A DNA stretch of 64,000 nt from Bacteroides sp. (GCA_015060705.1 SUXY01000005.1:1-64000); one strand, 5' to 3'. Shown: positions 39,610 to 49,560, counted from the first letter of the stretch. Numbers and translations: made by a program. The notes: generated from the sequence alone by a model not told the origin.

Positions 39610-40578
39610 TTAGTAGTGGAGGGTCGCTAATTGCATTTTATGGTCACTCCAAGGATTCTTAATCAGTTGGTAGTGCTGTACCTGCCAATGCTTGGAGCAT
39701 AAGATATAGTCGATGCGGAGCCAACGGCCCATGGGCTGGAAACTGCCGGTCCATTCTTCGCCTGCGGTGGTAAAGGCATCTTGCATGCCGTGTGCCAAGG
39801 TGCGGTAGGTGTAGGAACAAGGGGTGTCGTTGAAATCGCCACATACTAGGGTGGGGTTCCCGGCACTTCTTATTGCAGTTTTCAGAGAGTCGGCTTGTGT
39901 GTTGCGTCTTTGGGCGTTCTCAATGAAACGGGTAAAGACGTGGTCGGTGGTTTGTAAGTGGGTGTTGAACAGGCGGAAGGTATCATCGGGGATGCTTACA
40001 TCTATTGCCATGCTCTTGTTGTAGGTATTCGGATAGTAGGTTTCTACCTGTTTGTCCAACGGATATTTGCTCAATATCGCCAAGTTCAGCACTTCATCTT
40101 CCCGTTCTTCGTTACGAATGGTGTAGCTGTATTCCGGGAAAGCGGCTTGGATGGCCTCCCAACTGATAAGGTTTTCATGCGGTCGTTCCTGCAGACAGAT
40201 GATGTCGGGCTGGAGGTTCCGGATGAAAATGGCTGCCTTCTGCAGGGTGTCCGGATGGATGTGGAAATTGGTCACGTTCCAGGACAGAACCCGAAGGGAA
40301 CGGTTGGAAGTGGTGCCGGCATCGTTCGGACGGATCCAATGGTTTCCCAAGATACAGATACAGCCGATGAGAATGAGCCCCATCAACCAGCGCCAACGGC
40401 TCTTGGTGCAAAGTAGAAGGACTATCTCTACCACAGCGAGCAACATCACAAAGGGGGCTGCACAAAGGGTCAGGAAAATGAAATATCCTGCAAAGGTTGC
40501 CGGGAAATGGGGAAGGCCGATGAGGACGAGCCCCAAAAGGGCCAATAGGCTGAACAGGATGTTCTTGAGTGGATGCAT
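39610..40578 (-). CDS. Endonuclease/exonuclease/phosphatase family membrane protein
   Basis: LRVLSWNVTNFHIHPDTLQKAAIFIRNLQPDIICLQE...VCGDFNDTPCSYTYR...RIDYILCSKHWQV..SDHKMQLA. Confidence 0.92.
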   Translation of the reverse strand: MHPLKNILFSLLALLGLVLIGLPHFPATFAGYFIFLTLCAAPFVMLLAVVEIVLLLCTKSRWRWLMGLILIGCICILGNHWIRPNDAGTTSNRSLRVLSWNVTNFHIHPDTLQKAAIFIRNLQPDIICLQERPHENLISWEAIQAAFPEYSYTIRNEEREDEVLNLAILSKYPLDKQVETYYPNTYNKSMAIDVSIPDDTFRLFNTHLQTTDHVFTRFIENAQRRNTQADSLKTAIRSAGNPTLVCGDFNDTPCSYTYRTLAHGMQDAFTTAGEEWTGSFQPMGRWLRIDYILCSKHWQVQHYQLIKNPWSDHKMQLATLHY

Positions 40579-40581
40579 ATT

Positions 40582-41301
40582 TTAAATGGTTGAGTTGTTC
40601 TCTAGGAGAACACCGAGGGCATCGATTTGTTCCCGTTTCAGCTTGAGGTTTTCCAACATGGGCGCATAGCGATGCAGGTGGTGAAGGTCACTGCCTACAT
40701 AGTCATACCAGCCTTTCTTCAAGAGGTCTTCGCTCACGGCTTGCGGTCTCTTGCCGTAGTATCCGCTGAGGGACATTAGGTTGAGCTGGAAATGATAGCC
40801 TTTTTCCCTTAGTTCCCGGTAATCTTCGGCTTCCATGTACATGTATCGCTCCGGATGGGCGATGATGGGTCGATAGCCTGCTTGGTAGGTGTCCAGCAGC
40901 AGGTCGTCCATGCCGACGGGGCCGTACATGTAGGAGGTTTCCACTAACAAATGGTTCTTGCCGATGGGGAGAACCTGATCCGGCAGGCGTTGACCGAAGC
41001 TGGCATCGAGCATGTATTCGGAGGCCAGTGCCAGTTCAATGCTTCCTGAGTAGGCTTGCTTCAGCTGTTGGAATATCTCCTGCAACTGGGGATTGTGGTT
41101 CTGGAAGTCCTCCATCACGTGGGGGGTACACCAGACTTTCTGAAATCCCAAGGCTTCCATCCATCCCAGGAGTTCCAGACTGGTGGAGATATCCGGCGAT
41201 CCATCGTCCACGCCCGGAAGGACGTGGGAGTGGATGTCGGTCATGCCATGCAGGATGCCGGAAGCTACCAGCGAATGTTTCTTTTGGAAAAAGCTAAACA
41301 T
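40582..41301 (-). CDS. PHP-type tyrosine-protein phosphatase (CpsB/CapC)
   Basis: GMTDIHSHVLPGVDDGSPDISTSLELL...IIAHPERYMYM...SDLHHLHRYAP. Start at Met 41301. Confidence 0.92.
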   Translation of the reverse strand: MFSFFQKKHSLVASGILHGMTDIHSHVLPGVDDGSPDISTSLELLGWMEALGFQKVWCTPHVMEDFQNHNPQLQEIFQQLKQAYSGSIELALASEYMLDASFGQRLPDQVLPIGKNHLLVETSYMYGPVGMDDLLLDTYQAGYRPIIAHPERYMYMEAEDYRELREKGYHFQLNLMSLSGYYGKRPQAVSEDLLKKGWYDYVGSDLHHLHRYAPMLENLKLKREQIDALGVLLENNSTI

Positions 41302-43700
41302 CACGATTTCTTGAACATGGAGGTCCAACCTTTCTTTCCTTCTTTCTCATAACCGTAACCATATCCATATCCGTAGCCATAACCACCATAGCCTACCTTG
41401 TTGGATACGGAGCCGTTCAGGATGAGAGACATGTTGTTCAACTGCTTGCTGCGGTAGATCTTTTCGAGTTCCGGCAACATGCGGCGGTCGAGCTTGCCTA
41501 CACGCACCACGAAGATGGTGAGGTCTGCCACACGGTTGGTGATGGCGGCATCGGCGATGATGCCCACCGGCACGTTATCGATAAAGATATAGTCGTAGCG
41601 GGTGCGGAGTTCGGCTATCAGTTCTTCCAGACGTTCGCTCAACAGGAGTTCCGACGGGTTCGGTGCGGTTGGACCGGCAGCAATGAAGTCCAGGTTTTCG
41701 CATACACCGTCTTTCTGAATGATTTCGTTGATGTCTGCCTGACCGGACAGGTAAGAGGTCATCCCCTTGGTGTTGTCCCGCTTGGTCTTGCTACTCAAGG
41801 TACCCTTGCGGATGTCGAGGTCGATCAAAATGACTTTCTTTTGGGTTTGAGCGAAGCTGGCTGCCAAGTTGGTCGATACGTAGGTCTTACCGGCTCCCGG
41901 ACCGAACGAACTGAAGGTTACGACTTGCAGGTTCTTGGATTTTACCCGCATGAAGTCCATGTTGGTACGGACGATACGGAAGGCTTCGGATACGATGTCA
42001 CGGCCTTGGACACGGACCACGATATCCTGTTTCTTGCCGTCCACCTTTTGGGTCTTCTTGTTGGTATCCTTTGGAATTTCTCCCAAGAACGGTACGCTGG
42101 TGGCATCTTCGATGTCCTTGCGGTTGCGGATGCGGGTATCGAAGAAGAGCAATGCGAGGAGGATGACCAATGGCAGGGCGGCTCCCTTCATGACACCGCC
42201 CATGATGATGGCACGACCGTTCGGCGATACCGGGGTGTCACTACCACCTGCCGGGTCGAGCACGCGGGCATCGGTTTCGGTAGTGGCTTGTGCCAAAGCA
42301 TTTTCTTCACGCTTGTTCAACAAGTACAGATAAAGTTCTTCCTTGATGCGGTGCTGGCGGTCGATGTTGAGCATCTGGCGCTGTTGCTTCGGGATGTTCG
42401 ATACACGGTAGGCAGCTTGTCCGCGCATGGCTTCGGCTTCGTTCAATTTGGTATCGAGACTCACGATGGTATTGTCTACCGCACGGATGATGTTCTGACG
42501 CATGGCATTGAGGCTCTTGTTGAGTTCCTGTACCACCGGGTTCTTGTCGCTACTGCCTTCGATGAGTTTGTCGCGTTTCAACTTGTTGAGGTTGTAGGCG
42601 GCAATCTGGCTCTCGATGTTCATGTCGATACCGGTATTGGAAGGAATGAGTTCGGTAGCCTTGGTCGGGTCGGTCAAGTAATCCTTGATGAAACCGGACA
42701 TGCGCTTCTGCATTTCCAGTTCCTTGGCCTGGCTGGTGAACTGCTGCTTCTGCGACATGGACATGCTGGCTGCCGAACCCACATCGATCATGTCGTTTTC
42801 CAACTTGAAGGTCTCAATCTGGGTTTCCACATCGTCCAGTTCCTTGGTAATCTTCACCAAGCGTTCGTTGATGAAGTTCTCGGTATTGATGGCAATCTGG
42901 TTCTTGTCCTTGATGGTTTCTTCGTTGTAGATGGTGATGAGGGTATTCAGCACATCTTCCGCACGCACGGTGGAGAAATCACGCAAGGCGGTATACAGCA
43001 CGGCAGCATCGTTGTCGGTCTGTGTCACGCTGAGATTGCCCAGGAAGTGGCTGGCAGCGGCATCCAGGCTATTCTTGCGGATGCTGATGGGCTTTCCGTA
43101 CCATTCGTCGGTGTGGTAAAGGGTAGAGGTAACGACCAATTGACCGGCCGGTGTCTGGATGGTATCACCCAAGTTGGTCTTCAAGGTCTGCCCGGTTCCC
43201 TTTTCAAAATCCGAGAGGTGTACCACTGTCTGGTTGATCGGGGTGATGGTCAGACGGGTCGGTAGGCGGTTGTCGTCCACAAAGCTTACCTGAATCGGGG
43301 CCTGGGTATAGAGTTCCTTTTCGCGGAGACCGTCCATGACCACGTAGTCGATGTTGGCATTCAAGCGAGTCACCACATCGCGCATGAGCTTGTACGACTT
43401 GAGCTGCAGGATTTCGTTGGATACGTTGGTGTAGGAAGTGGTCTGGAAACGGTCGAGACCGTTGCTGCGCATTTGGCGGCTGGCTCCCTTGATCATGACC
43501 GTAGCCGAACGGGAATAGTAATACGGGGTCTTGGCGTATTGGTACCACGCATAGCCACCGAACAAGGCAATCGACAACACGAACCAGTACCACTTGGAAA
43601 GGAGGTACATCAGGATGTCGATGGGGTTGATATTGAACATGCTCCCTACATTGGAAAATTTGTCGGGAGACATGTCGTTCTGTTCACTCATTTTAATCAT
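41301..43700 (-). CDS. wzc: Polysaccharide co-polymerase/BY-kinase (Wzc)
   Basis: Wzz domain, coiled coil, TFSSFGPGAGKTYVSTNLAASFAQTQKKVILIDLDIRKG, Tyr/Gly-rich tail GYGGYGYGYGYGYGYE. Confidence 0.96.
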   Translation of the reverse strand: MIKMSEQNDMSPDKFSNVGSMFNINPIDILMYLLSKWYWFVLSIALFGGYAWYQYAKTPYYYSRSATVMIKGASRQMRSNGLDRFQTTSYTNVSNEILQLKSYKLMRDVVTRLNANIDYVVMDGLREKELYTQAPIQVSFVDDNRLPTRLTITPINQTVVHLSDFEKGTGQTLKTNLGDTIQTPAGQLVVTSTLYHTDEWYGKPISIRKNSLDAAASHFLGNLSVTQTDNDAAVLYTALRDFSTVRAEDVLNTLITIYNEETIKDKNQIAINTENFINERLVKITKELDDVETQIETFKLENDMIDVGSAASMSMSQKQQFTSQAKELEMQKRMSGFIKDYLTDPTKATELIPSNTGIDMNIESQIAAYNLNKLKRDKLIEGSSDKNPVVQELNKSLNAMRQNIIRAVDNTIVSLDTKLNEAEAMRGQAAYRVSNIPKQQRQMLNIDRQHRIKEELYLYLLNKREENALAQATTETDARVLDPAGGSDTPVSPNGRAIIMGGVMKGAALPLVILLALLFFDTRIRNRKDIEDATSVPFLGEIPKDTNKKTQKVDGKKQDIVVRVQGRDIVSEAFRIVRTNMDFMRVKSKNLQVVTFSSFGPGAGKTYVSTNLAASFAQTQKKVILIDLDIRKGTLSSKTKRDNTKGMTSYLSGQADINEIIQKDGVCENLDFIAAGPTAPNPSELLLSERLEELIAELRTRYDYIFIDNVPVGIIADAAITNRVADLTIFVVRVGKLDRRMLPELEKIYRSKQLNNMSLILNGSVSNKVGYGGYGYGYGYGYGYEKEGKKGWTSMFKKS

Positions 43701-43714
43701 GCGAGAAAACGTTT

Positions 43715-44530
43715 TTATTTAGTGTAAATCAAAATCAAAGAAGTGATGGTGGTCACGAATGAAAGGAACATGGACCAGCGGCTGAAGTTACGTTGGTCGC
43801 GCTCGTCGGCTTTCTGACGGTGTGGTTCCACGTAGATGATGTCGTTCTGCTGCAAGTAGTAGCAAGGAGAGGTGAACAGGTCCTTGGAACGGATGTCGTG
43901 GAAGAGGATACGGCGCTTGTTTCCGTATTCACGGATGACACCGATACGGTCCAAGCGAGCGGTCGGGCGCAAGTCGCCTGCCATGGCAATGGCTTCGAGC
44001 AAGGTGATGCGGTCGCCGGTGATTTCGTAGGTACCTACACCGTTTACTTCACCCAAGACAGAAAACTTGAAGTTCAGGAAGTCGATCATGACGGTCGGGT
44101 CCTTGATGTATTCTCCTTCGATGAGACGTTCCTTGATCAAGTCGGTGAGCTGGCGGCGGGTGAGACCTTCGACATGGATCTTACCCAAGATCGGGAAATC
44201 GATTTCACCGTTTACGTCTACCAAATAACCGCGTGGGTTCTTGCCGTCGGTTGGAGCGGAAGCACCGGTACTGGTGATGCTACCGTCGATACCGATGGAG
44301 AAGTTACCGTTACTGCCCGGGATATTGAACGGCAAGGCCAGTTCCGGGTTCTTGCTGTTGACGATGATACTCAACTTGTCGTCGCGATGGATTACGGCTT
44401 CGTATTTCTGAATCACCGGATACTCTTGCAGTTCGTTCATGTCCTGCAAATAGATGAAGTCCTTGCGGGAGGCGCAAGAACTGAGGATGACGAGTGCTGT
44501 CAAGCACAGGAATTTAATTGCTTTTTTCAT
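43715..44530 (-). CDS. wza: Polysaccharide export lipoprotein (Wza)
   Basis: Lipobox LSSCASRKDFIYLQDM; RDDKLSIIV; SLBB region FSVLGEVNGVGTYEITGDRITLLEAIAMAGDL. Confidence 0.95.
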   Translation of the reverse strand: MKKAIKFLCLTALVILSSCASRKDFIYLQDMNELQEYPVIQKYEAVIHRDDKLSIIVNSKNPELALPFNIPGSNGNFSIGIDGSITSTGASAPTDGKNPRGYLVDVNGEIDFPILGKIHVEGLTRRQLTDLIKERLIEGEYIKDPTVMIDFLNFKFSVLGEVNGVGTYEITGDRITLLEAIAMAGDLRPTARLDRIGVIREYGNKRRILFHDIRSKDLFTSPCYYLQQNDIIYVEPHRQKADERDQRNFSRWSMFLSFVTTITSLILIYTK

Positions 44531-44547
44531 ATTTCTATGGTTTTATT

Positions 44548-45447
44548 TCAAAGTGAATGAATTTCGTTGTAACAAAGTCGGGCGGCTTCTTCATCGGGCA
44601 GACATTCCAGGAAGCCTACGGGTACCTGATTGGCCAATTGCTCGATGGTCTTGCCCAATGCATTGTAATACTCCGTGTTCCACTTCAAGGAAGAACTGCT
44701 GGAGAGCAATACCATGTAGGCTTGGATGCCTTTCAGGAACGAAAAGGCATTGTGCGGCGCTTGCTTCAGCAAGACGAAAGCTCCTAAAGTCGCTTCCAGG
44801 TTCTTGTAGCAAGGGGTCTTTCCGCTCCAAGGGGTTCCAAAGACCTTGATGCTGCTATCGGGAAGGATACGGACAGCCGGATTGTCATCGTTCAGCAGTT
44901 CGGTTCCTTCGATGTGTTGCAACCACAAGCGGCTGTGGGTACTCTTTCCTGTACCGCTGGTCCCCAGAAAGGCATAGCCTTTACCGTCCTTCATCGTGAC
45001 TGATGCATGGATGAGGGTGGTCTGATGCGCCACGGCCGACTGGGCAAAGCCCATCATGGTGAAGGAATTGACTACTTCGGTGGCACAAGGATCTTCCCAA
45101 CGGATACCGGCTTGTAGCTGGCTGAAATGGTTGTCGGCTACCAAGCGGTGCCACGGATGTCCTTCGATGTATTGGAGGTCCACACAGAAGCCATCGGTGG
45201 CGCGGCTCAGCTTCCATCGGCCCAAGTCGTTGCGGTCTTCCGCCAGTTCCTGGGTGATTTCTACCGTCTCGAGTACTTCCGGCTGGACGGTACACAAAGT
45301 GAACAGCCGTTTTTCCGGTGCCATGGGGGCCGGAATGCGGAACGGCACGTACGACGGAAGTATTTGGTTCATCTGTTCCGGGAAGGGGGTGTAAACTCCA
45401 AAGGTGAGTCCGGCTACCCGATACCAGGCGATGTTATTTTTGTTCAT
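44548..45447 (-). CDS. HprK-like kinase
   Basis: GKGYAFLGTSGTGKSTHSRLWLQHIEGTELLNDDNPAVRIL...FGTPWSGKTPCYKN. Confidence 0.85.
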   Translation of the reverse strand: MNKNNIAWYRVAGLTFGVYTPFPEQMNQILPSYVPFRIPAPMAPEKRLFTLCTVQPEVLETVEITQELAEDRNDLGRWKLSRATDGFCVDLQYIEGHPWHRLVADNHFSQLQAGIRWEDPCATEVVNSFTMMGFAQSAVAHQTTLIHASVTMKDGKGYAFLGTSGTGKSTHSRLWLQHIEGTELLNDDNPAVRILPDSSIKVFGTPWSGKTPCYKNLEATLGAFVLLKQAPHNAFSFLKGIQAYMVLLSSSSSLKWNTEYYNALGKTIEQLANQVPVGFLECLPDEEAARLCYNEIHSL

Positions 45448-46555
45448 GAGTCAACATTTCTTTGATTCGGAAGCCAATGAGACCGGTCAGCCAGTGCCAG
45501 GTTTCGTGCGGGGCATAGACAGCCGAGAGGTGTAGCTTATTGGACACAATCTTCCAAGTGTGCCATTTGCTTTTCCATTTGCCTTCCGGACGGTTACCGA
45601 AGCGTTCGTCACCGTGTCCGAAATTACCGCTTTCCCAAACCTCGTCCATCAGCTTGTCGGGATTGACGGTGGTGGGGAAGGGGAGGTATTCCTTCGGCAT
45701 TCCGATGTATTTGACTAATAGGGCATACAAGAGTTGATTCCAACGGAAGATGTGCCATCGGCGACTGAGTTGTTCCAGTTCCTGCTTATCGGTCTTTTCC
45801 GAGAGTCCCACCAAGGCCATGGCGGCATCGCACAATTGGCGAAGACCGATGCCTTCGTTCACCAGGTGCTTCAGGATGTGGGTGGACAGCAACAAGTGAT
45901 TGGCTACGGGATCGGGTACTCGGCCTCCTTGCTGGAAGCGTTCTGCTTCCCACTGCTGCAATTCCTTTTTCTGATAATGCAGGTCGATGAGGTGGGCGTG
46001 GTGTTCAATCAGGACTCCGTTGAGCAGGTAATTGGATTCTCCATCCCGTCCCCGTTCCACTTTGGCTCCCAGGGCCTCTATGCGTTGGTTGGCTTTTTCG
46101 GTCTGTTCTTCGTTGCCGAAGTAGAGATCGATGTCGCCACACAAGCGATGCAGGGGCTTGCGATAGAACGCTGCGATGCCCTGTCCTTTCAGTACCTGAT
46201 AGGGGATGGCCGGTTCTTGACCGAAGAGTTGCGGCAATACACTGAGCAAAGCATTCTGCTGGCGGTTCATGCGCTCCAACTGGTCGATGGCTATCGTCCA
46301 TTGGACAAGCAAGGAACGCGGCGGTTGCTGTTCTTTCGGAAGGAGACCGATGCCGTCGTAGACAATGCCTTGTACGGTCTGCTTGACGGACATTTCATAG
46401 ATTTGTGTCCATTCTTCCGGGGTAAGGGGGAAACCGGTTTGTTCTACCTCTTTTCTACCCCAAAGTCCTTGTCGGAGCAAGACCAGAAAGGCTTGTTTCA
46501 GTCGTTGGGTAAAGCTCATTCTATTGCCAGACCAGCTGCTATCCATTGTTGACAA
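45434..46555 (-). CDS. Nucleotidyltransferase family protein (NTP_transf_5-like)
   Basis: YQVLKGQGIAAFYRKPLHRLCGDIDLYFGNEEQTEKANQRIEALGAKV...IEHHAHLIDLHY: KGxxxxxxY and GDIDLY motifs. Confidence 0.85.
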   Translation of the reverse strand: MSTMDSSWSGNRMSFTQRLKQAFLVLLRQGLWGRKEVEQTGFPLTPEEWTQIYEMSVKQTVQGIVYDGIGLLPKEQQPPRSLLVQWTIAIDQLERMNRQQNALLSVLPQLFGQEPAIPYQVLKGQGIAAFYRKPLHRLCGDIDLYFGNEEQTEKANQRIEALGAKVERGRDGESNYLLNGVLIEHHAHLIDLHYQKKELQQWEAERFQQGGRVPDPVANHLLLSTHILKHLVNEGIGLRQLCDAAMALVGLSEKTDKQELEQLSRRWHIFRWNQLLYALLVKYIGMPKEYLPFPTTVNPDKLMDEVWESGNFGHGDERFGNRPEGKWKSKWHTWKIVSNKLHLSAVYAPHETWHWLTGLIGFRIKEMLTHEQK

Positions 46556-46785
46556 AGTTCGGTGAGGTCGGCTGTTGCGGTTTCCTCATCGACTTCGTAT
46601 TCTTCTCGTAATACGGCTACCAGATCGGCAACGGAAAATTCCTTGCCTTCCATTTGTTGCCAGAGCCATGCGGCGGTTTCGTTCAAGGAATAGACTTGTG
46701 TCATGTCGACAGTATCCGAGAACGGATTTACAATCATGTATTCGCCTCCTACTTCGCGGAGGACCAGGTCATTATTTAATTTCAT
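46516..46785 (-). CDS. PqqD-like (RRE) protein 2
   Basis: MKLNNDLVLREVGGEYMIVNPFSDTVDMTQVYSLNETAAWLWQQMEGKEFSVADLVAVLREEYEVDEETATADLTELCQQWIAAGLA; start chosen at Met 46785. Confidence 0.85.
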   Translation of the reverse strand: MKLNNDLVLREVGGEYMIVNPFSDTVDMTQVYSLNETAAWLWQQMEGKEFSVADLVAVLREEYEVDEETATADLTELCQQWIAAGLAIE

Positions 46786-46805
46786 TTGTTTTATATTTCT
46801 AATCA

Positions 46806-47282
46806 TTATGTCATCCAGAGCGTAGCGAAGGTTCTCTTTACTTTCCAGGCGAGCGTGAGTACTTTGCGTCGCCAGGGGTGCGCCGCCATCCACAGACGGC
46901 CTACGATACGCATGCCTAGGCTGTCGGTCCGGAGGGTTTGCTTGCCCCGATAGTAATGCGAAACGACCGCAATGACCCGTTCGGGGGAGGTATGTTCAAA
47001 TTGGTTGATGTTGCCATCACCGAGCAAAGTGATGCGGTTTCCATCGATGCGATGGATGCGGTGCAACACGATTCCCAGTTCATCGGTTTGTGCTACCACG
47101 GGTGTCCCCTTGCGGATTTTCTCTGGGGTAGGAGGGATGAGCAGGGCTTCGTCGTTGTTGCGGATAAACGGCAGCATGCTATTGCCCCGTACCCGGATCT
47201 TGACCTTCTTTCCTTGGCGGATTTGTGCTTGCACTTCCGCAAAGAAGAGCTCGTTGGGGATGTAGACGGAATTCGAGAGCAT
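46806..47282 (-). CDS. S24/S26-family signal peptidase-like protein
   Basis: VRGNSMLPFIRNNDEALLIPPTPEKIRKGTPVVAQTDELGIVLHRIHRIDGNRITLLGDGN; C-terminus FATLWMT derives from repeat at 46810-46840. Confidence 0.8.
   Translation of the reverse strand: MLSNSVYIPNELFFAEVQAQIRQGKKVKIRVRGNSMLPFIRNNDEALLIPPTPEKIRKGTPVVAQTDELGIVLHRIHRIDGNRITLLGDGNINQFEHTSPERVIAVVSHYYRGKQTLRTDSLGMRIVGRLWMAAHPWRRKVLTLAWKVKRTFATLWMT
46810..46840. repeat. Half copy of the dispersed palindromic repeat
   Basis: GTCATCCAGAGCGTAGCGAAGGTTCTC at the 3' end of the peptidase gene. Confidence 0.75.
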
Positions 47283-47288
47283 ATCGGT

Positions 47289-47570
47289 TTACCAATTGAG
47301 ACCGGTGGGTTTTACCATGCCGGCTTGTAAGAGCTGCATCAGGAAGGCCGAAGCATCCTGTGCGGCTGTTGGTCGGTCGACTTCGTATTCTTCGAGGATC
47401 AGTTCCACCAAGTGGTTGAAATCCCGGGCTTCTTCGATGTGATCCCAGATAAATTCCCCTGATTCGGTCAGGGTTATCATCCCGTTAAAGTCTTCGGCAG
47501 TCTGTCCTGCCGGCACCAGCACGATTTCGCCGGCGATGTTCCGTTTGATATATTCTTTAATGCGTTTCAT
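47289..47570 (-). CDS. PqqD-like (RRE) protein 1
   Basis: RNIAGEIVLVPAGQTAEDFNGMITLTESGEFIWDHIEEARDFNHLVELILEEYEVDRPTAAQDASAFLMQLLQAGMV. Confidence 0.88.
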   Translation of the reverse strand: MKRIKEYIKRNIAGEIVLVPAGQTAEDFNGMITLTESGEFIWDHIEEARDFNHLVELILEEYEVDRPTAAQDASAFLMQLLQAGMVKPTGLNW

Positions 47571-48657
47571 GGATGAAAGCTTCTTTCTTGGTGCGAGACA
47601 TTTCGCACAAATAGTTCAGGTTGCCGCAGGCTTTCTTTTCGTGGCAGGCGGCGGCATAGCATACGTCGCAAATCATCCGCAGGGAGCATCCGTTGCATTC
47701 TTCGTGCTTGGGAAGGGCTTCCGCTGCGGCTTTGATTTGATCCCAGGCTTGGGCAATGGTGGTTCCTTTCAGGACGACTGCCGGTTCTTCCATTACGCAG
47801 CAGGGCGTCATCCGTCCGCGCCAATCGAACCAGCAGGAGCTTTTGCCTGCCCGGCAATCCAAGCCTAGCCCCACAGTGCTTGGAAAATCTTGTTGTAGGG
47901 CTTGTGCCATGGTTTGGGCATATAAAGGAAAGTCCTTGCCTTTCTTGTAGCGGAGGTATTCCATTTCCGCCAGTCCCGCTTGGGTGGCATCCAGACGCTG
48001 GGTGGTGATGTCACGCTTCGGTTGGCAAGTGCTTCGGGTGCAGGAGAACATATAACTGTTCACTTCTGCCGGGATATCCAGTTCGCGTGCGATATCCAAC
48101 AATTGTGGATATTCGTGGATGTTTTCCTTGACGATGCTCAGGTTCATCTTGGTATCGATGCCGTGTGCTTTCAGGAGATGTAATCCCCTCATACACTGGT
48201 CGAAACCGTGCGGTGAACGGCAAAGTTGTTGGTAGGTTCCGTTGCTGGCTCCGTAGAGGGTGACATTGACCCGTCTCGGTTTCAGGCGTTGGAACATGCG
48301 AGCGATTTCCTCGTCGATGAGGGTCCCGTTGGTGTTGATGGTCAGGATGAAGCCCATTTCGCGCAAGGCGATGTACAGTTCCTTGAAATGCGGGTAAAGC
48401 ATGGGTTCGCCACCCGTGAGCAGGATGAAAAGGGTACCCATTTCCTTCAATTGGCGGGCGGTATCCAACCAATCTTCCAAGGTTCTGACTCCTCCCATGG
48501 CTTGTACGGCGCTGTGTTCCATGCGGATAAAGCACATGTCGCAGTGCAGGTTGCAGGTGGGTGTCAACTCGAAATTAGCGGTGATGGGGATGCGGGCCTC
48601 GTTGGCTTTCCCTACCAACCGCTTTTCGAGGGGATTGGCATCATTCAGCTGATCCAT
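47557..48657 (-). CDS. Radical SAM/SPASM protein
   Basis: FELTPTCNLHCDMCFIRM (CxxxCxxC), LLTGGEPMLYPHF, C-terminal SPASM Cys set CRAGKSSC...CCVM...CNGCSLRMICDVCYAAACH. Start at Met 48657. Confidence 0.93.
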   Translation of the reverse strand: MDQLNDANPLEKRLVGKANEARIPITANFELTPTCNLHCDMCFIRMEHSAVQAMGGVRTLEDWLDTARQLKEMGTLFILLTGGEPMLYPHFKELYIALREMGFILTINTNGTLIDEEIARMFQRLKPRRVNVTLYGASNGTYQQLCRSPHGFDQCMRGLHLLKAHGIDTKMNLSIVKENIHEYPQLLDIARELDIPAEVNSYMFSCTRSTCQPKRDITTQRLDATQAGLAEMEYLRYKKGKDFPLYAQTMAQALQQDFPSTVGLGLDCRAGKSSCWFDWRGRMTPCCVMEEPAVVLKGTTIAQAWDQIKAAAEALPKHEECNGCSLRMICDVCYAAACHEKKACGNLNYLCEMSRTKKEAFIHETH

Positions 48658-49511
48658 TGTTTTTCTTTTAAGTAGTTGTATAATGTTTTTGGGGCTTCCG
48701 GCGTCAGGTTGCAGAGGTAGTTGACCATCTTTACCTTGCCAAGCATTTGTTGCAGTGCGTCCAAAATGTGTCCGACTTGCTGCTTGTTCCACCAGTTGAT
48801 GGTGATTTGGGAGGACAATTGCTTGAAGAGCTGCATGGGGCGTACATTCACCACCTCGTTGTGTGGTGCCTGTCCCATGAAAACGATGGCTTTCAGCGGG
48901 TAAGTCTCTGTGAGACAGATATTACTGGAACCGCATACCGGCCAGGCACTGGCTACGTATTCTCCCTCCTCGTTCTGATATATCAGGCATCGGTCACCGT
49001 TGACCACGTGGGTGTCTTCGATGTGTTGGCGCCACAAGTTGGCATGCGTGGACTTTCCGATACCGCTCGGTCCACTGAACAAGACGGCTTGTCCGTGGTA
49101 ATGTAGGAAGCAACTGTGCAAGATATGTGCCCCCTTTTCAGCAAAATGTCTTTCCAGTGCCAGGCAAGAGACGAAGATGGTATCGATGACCAGTTCTTGC
49201 TTCATGGCTTCCAGAAAGTACACTTCTATTTCTTTTTCGTTTGTTTCTTTGGTTATGGCATAGGCGGCTTCCATGGTGCCTACCGCCAGCTTTCGAGCTT
49301 CCAGCTCACCGCTCCGAAAGACCTGTATATCAGGCCGTTCGAAGATGGGTTCCCATCCTTCCTCCAAGTAGGGGAGTTCCTTGACGATACGGAACGTATA
49401 GTGTATGTCGGCTTCCCTCTCCTCCGTGATGAATTTCCGGGTATTGACCGGTATCTCCGTTGCTGTCAGTCCGTGGATGGATAGGGTGATGGGGCCTATG
49501 GTGAAGTGCAT
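48645..49511 (-). CDS. HprK-like kinase
   Basis: YHGQAVLFSGPSGIGKSTHANLWRQHIEDTHVVNGDRCLIYQ...WPVCGSSNICL. Confidence 0.85.
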   Translation of the reverse strand: MHFTIGPITLSIHGLTATEIPVNTRKFITEEREADIHYTFRIVKELPYLEEGWEPIFERPDIQVFRSGELEARKLAVGTMEAAYAITKETNEKEIEVYFLEAMKQELVIDTIFVSCLALERHFAEKGAHILHSCFLHYHGQAVLFSGPSGIGKSTHANLWRQHIEDTHVVNGDRCLIYQNEEGEYVASAWPVCGSSNICLTETYPLKAIVFMGQAPHNEVVNVRPMQLFKQLSSQITINWWNKQQVGHILDALQQMLGKVKMVNYLCNLTPEAPKTLYNYLKEKQWIS

Positions 49512-49560
49512 GGGGTGATTTAAGTATTATATTGGAGTAATATATTTCTTGACACTATAT

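Noticed and set aside
41841-43265. 474-aa plus-strand ORF
   Set aside because: Exactly antisense to the Wzc gene, low-complexity repetitive translation, no family signature; result of codon bias on the opposite strand.
43793-44560. 255-aa plus-strand ORF
   Set aside because: Antisense to Wza; shadow ORF.
45734-46552. 272-aa plus-strand ORF
   Set aside because: Antisense to the nucleotidyltransferase gene; no recognisable domain.
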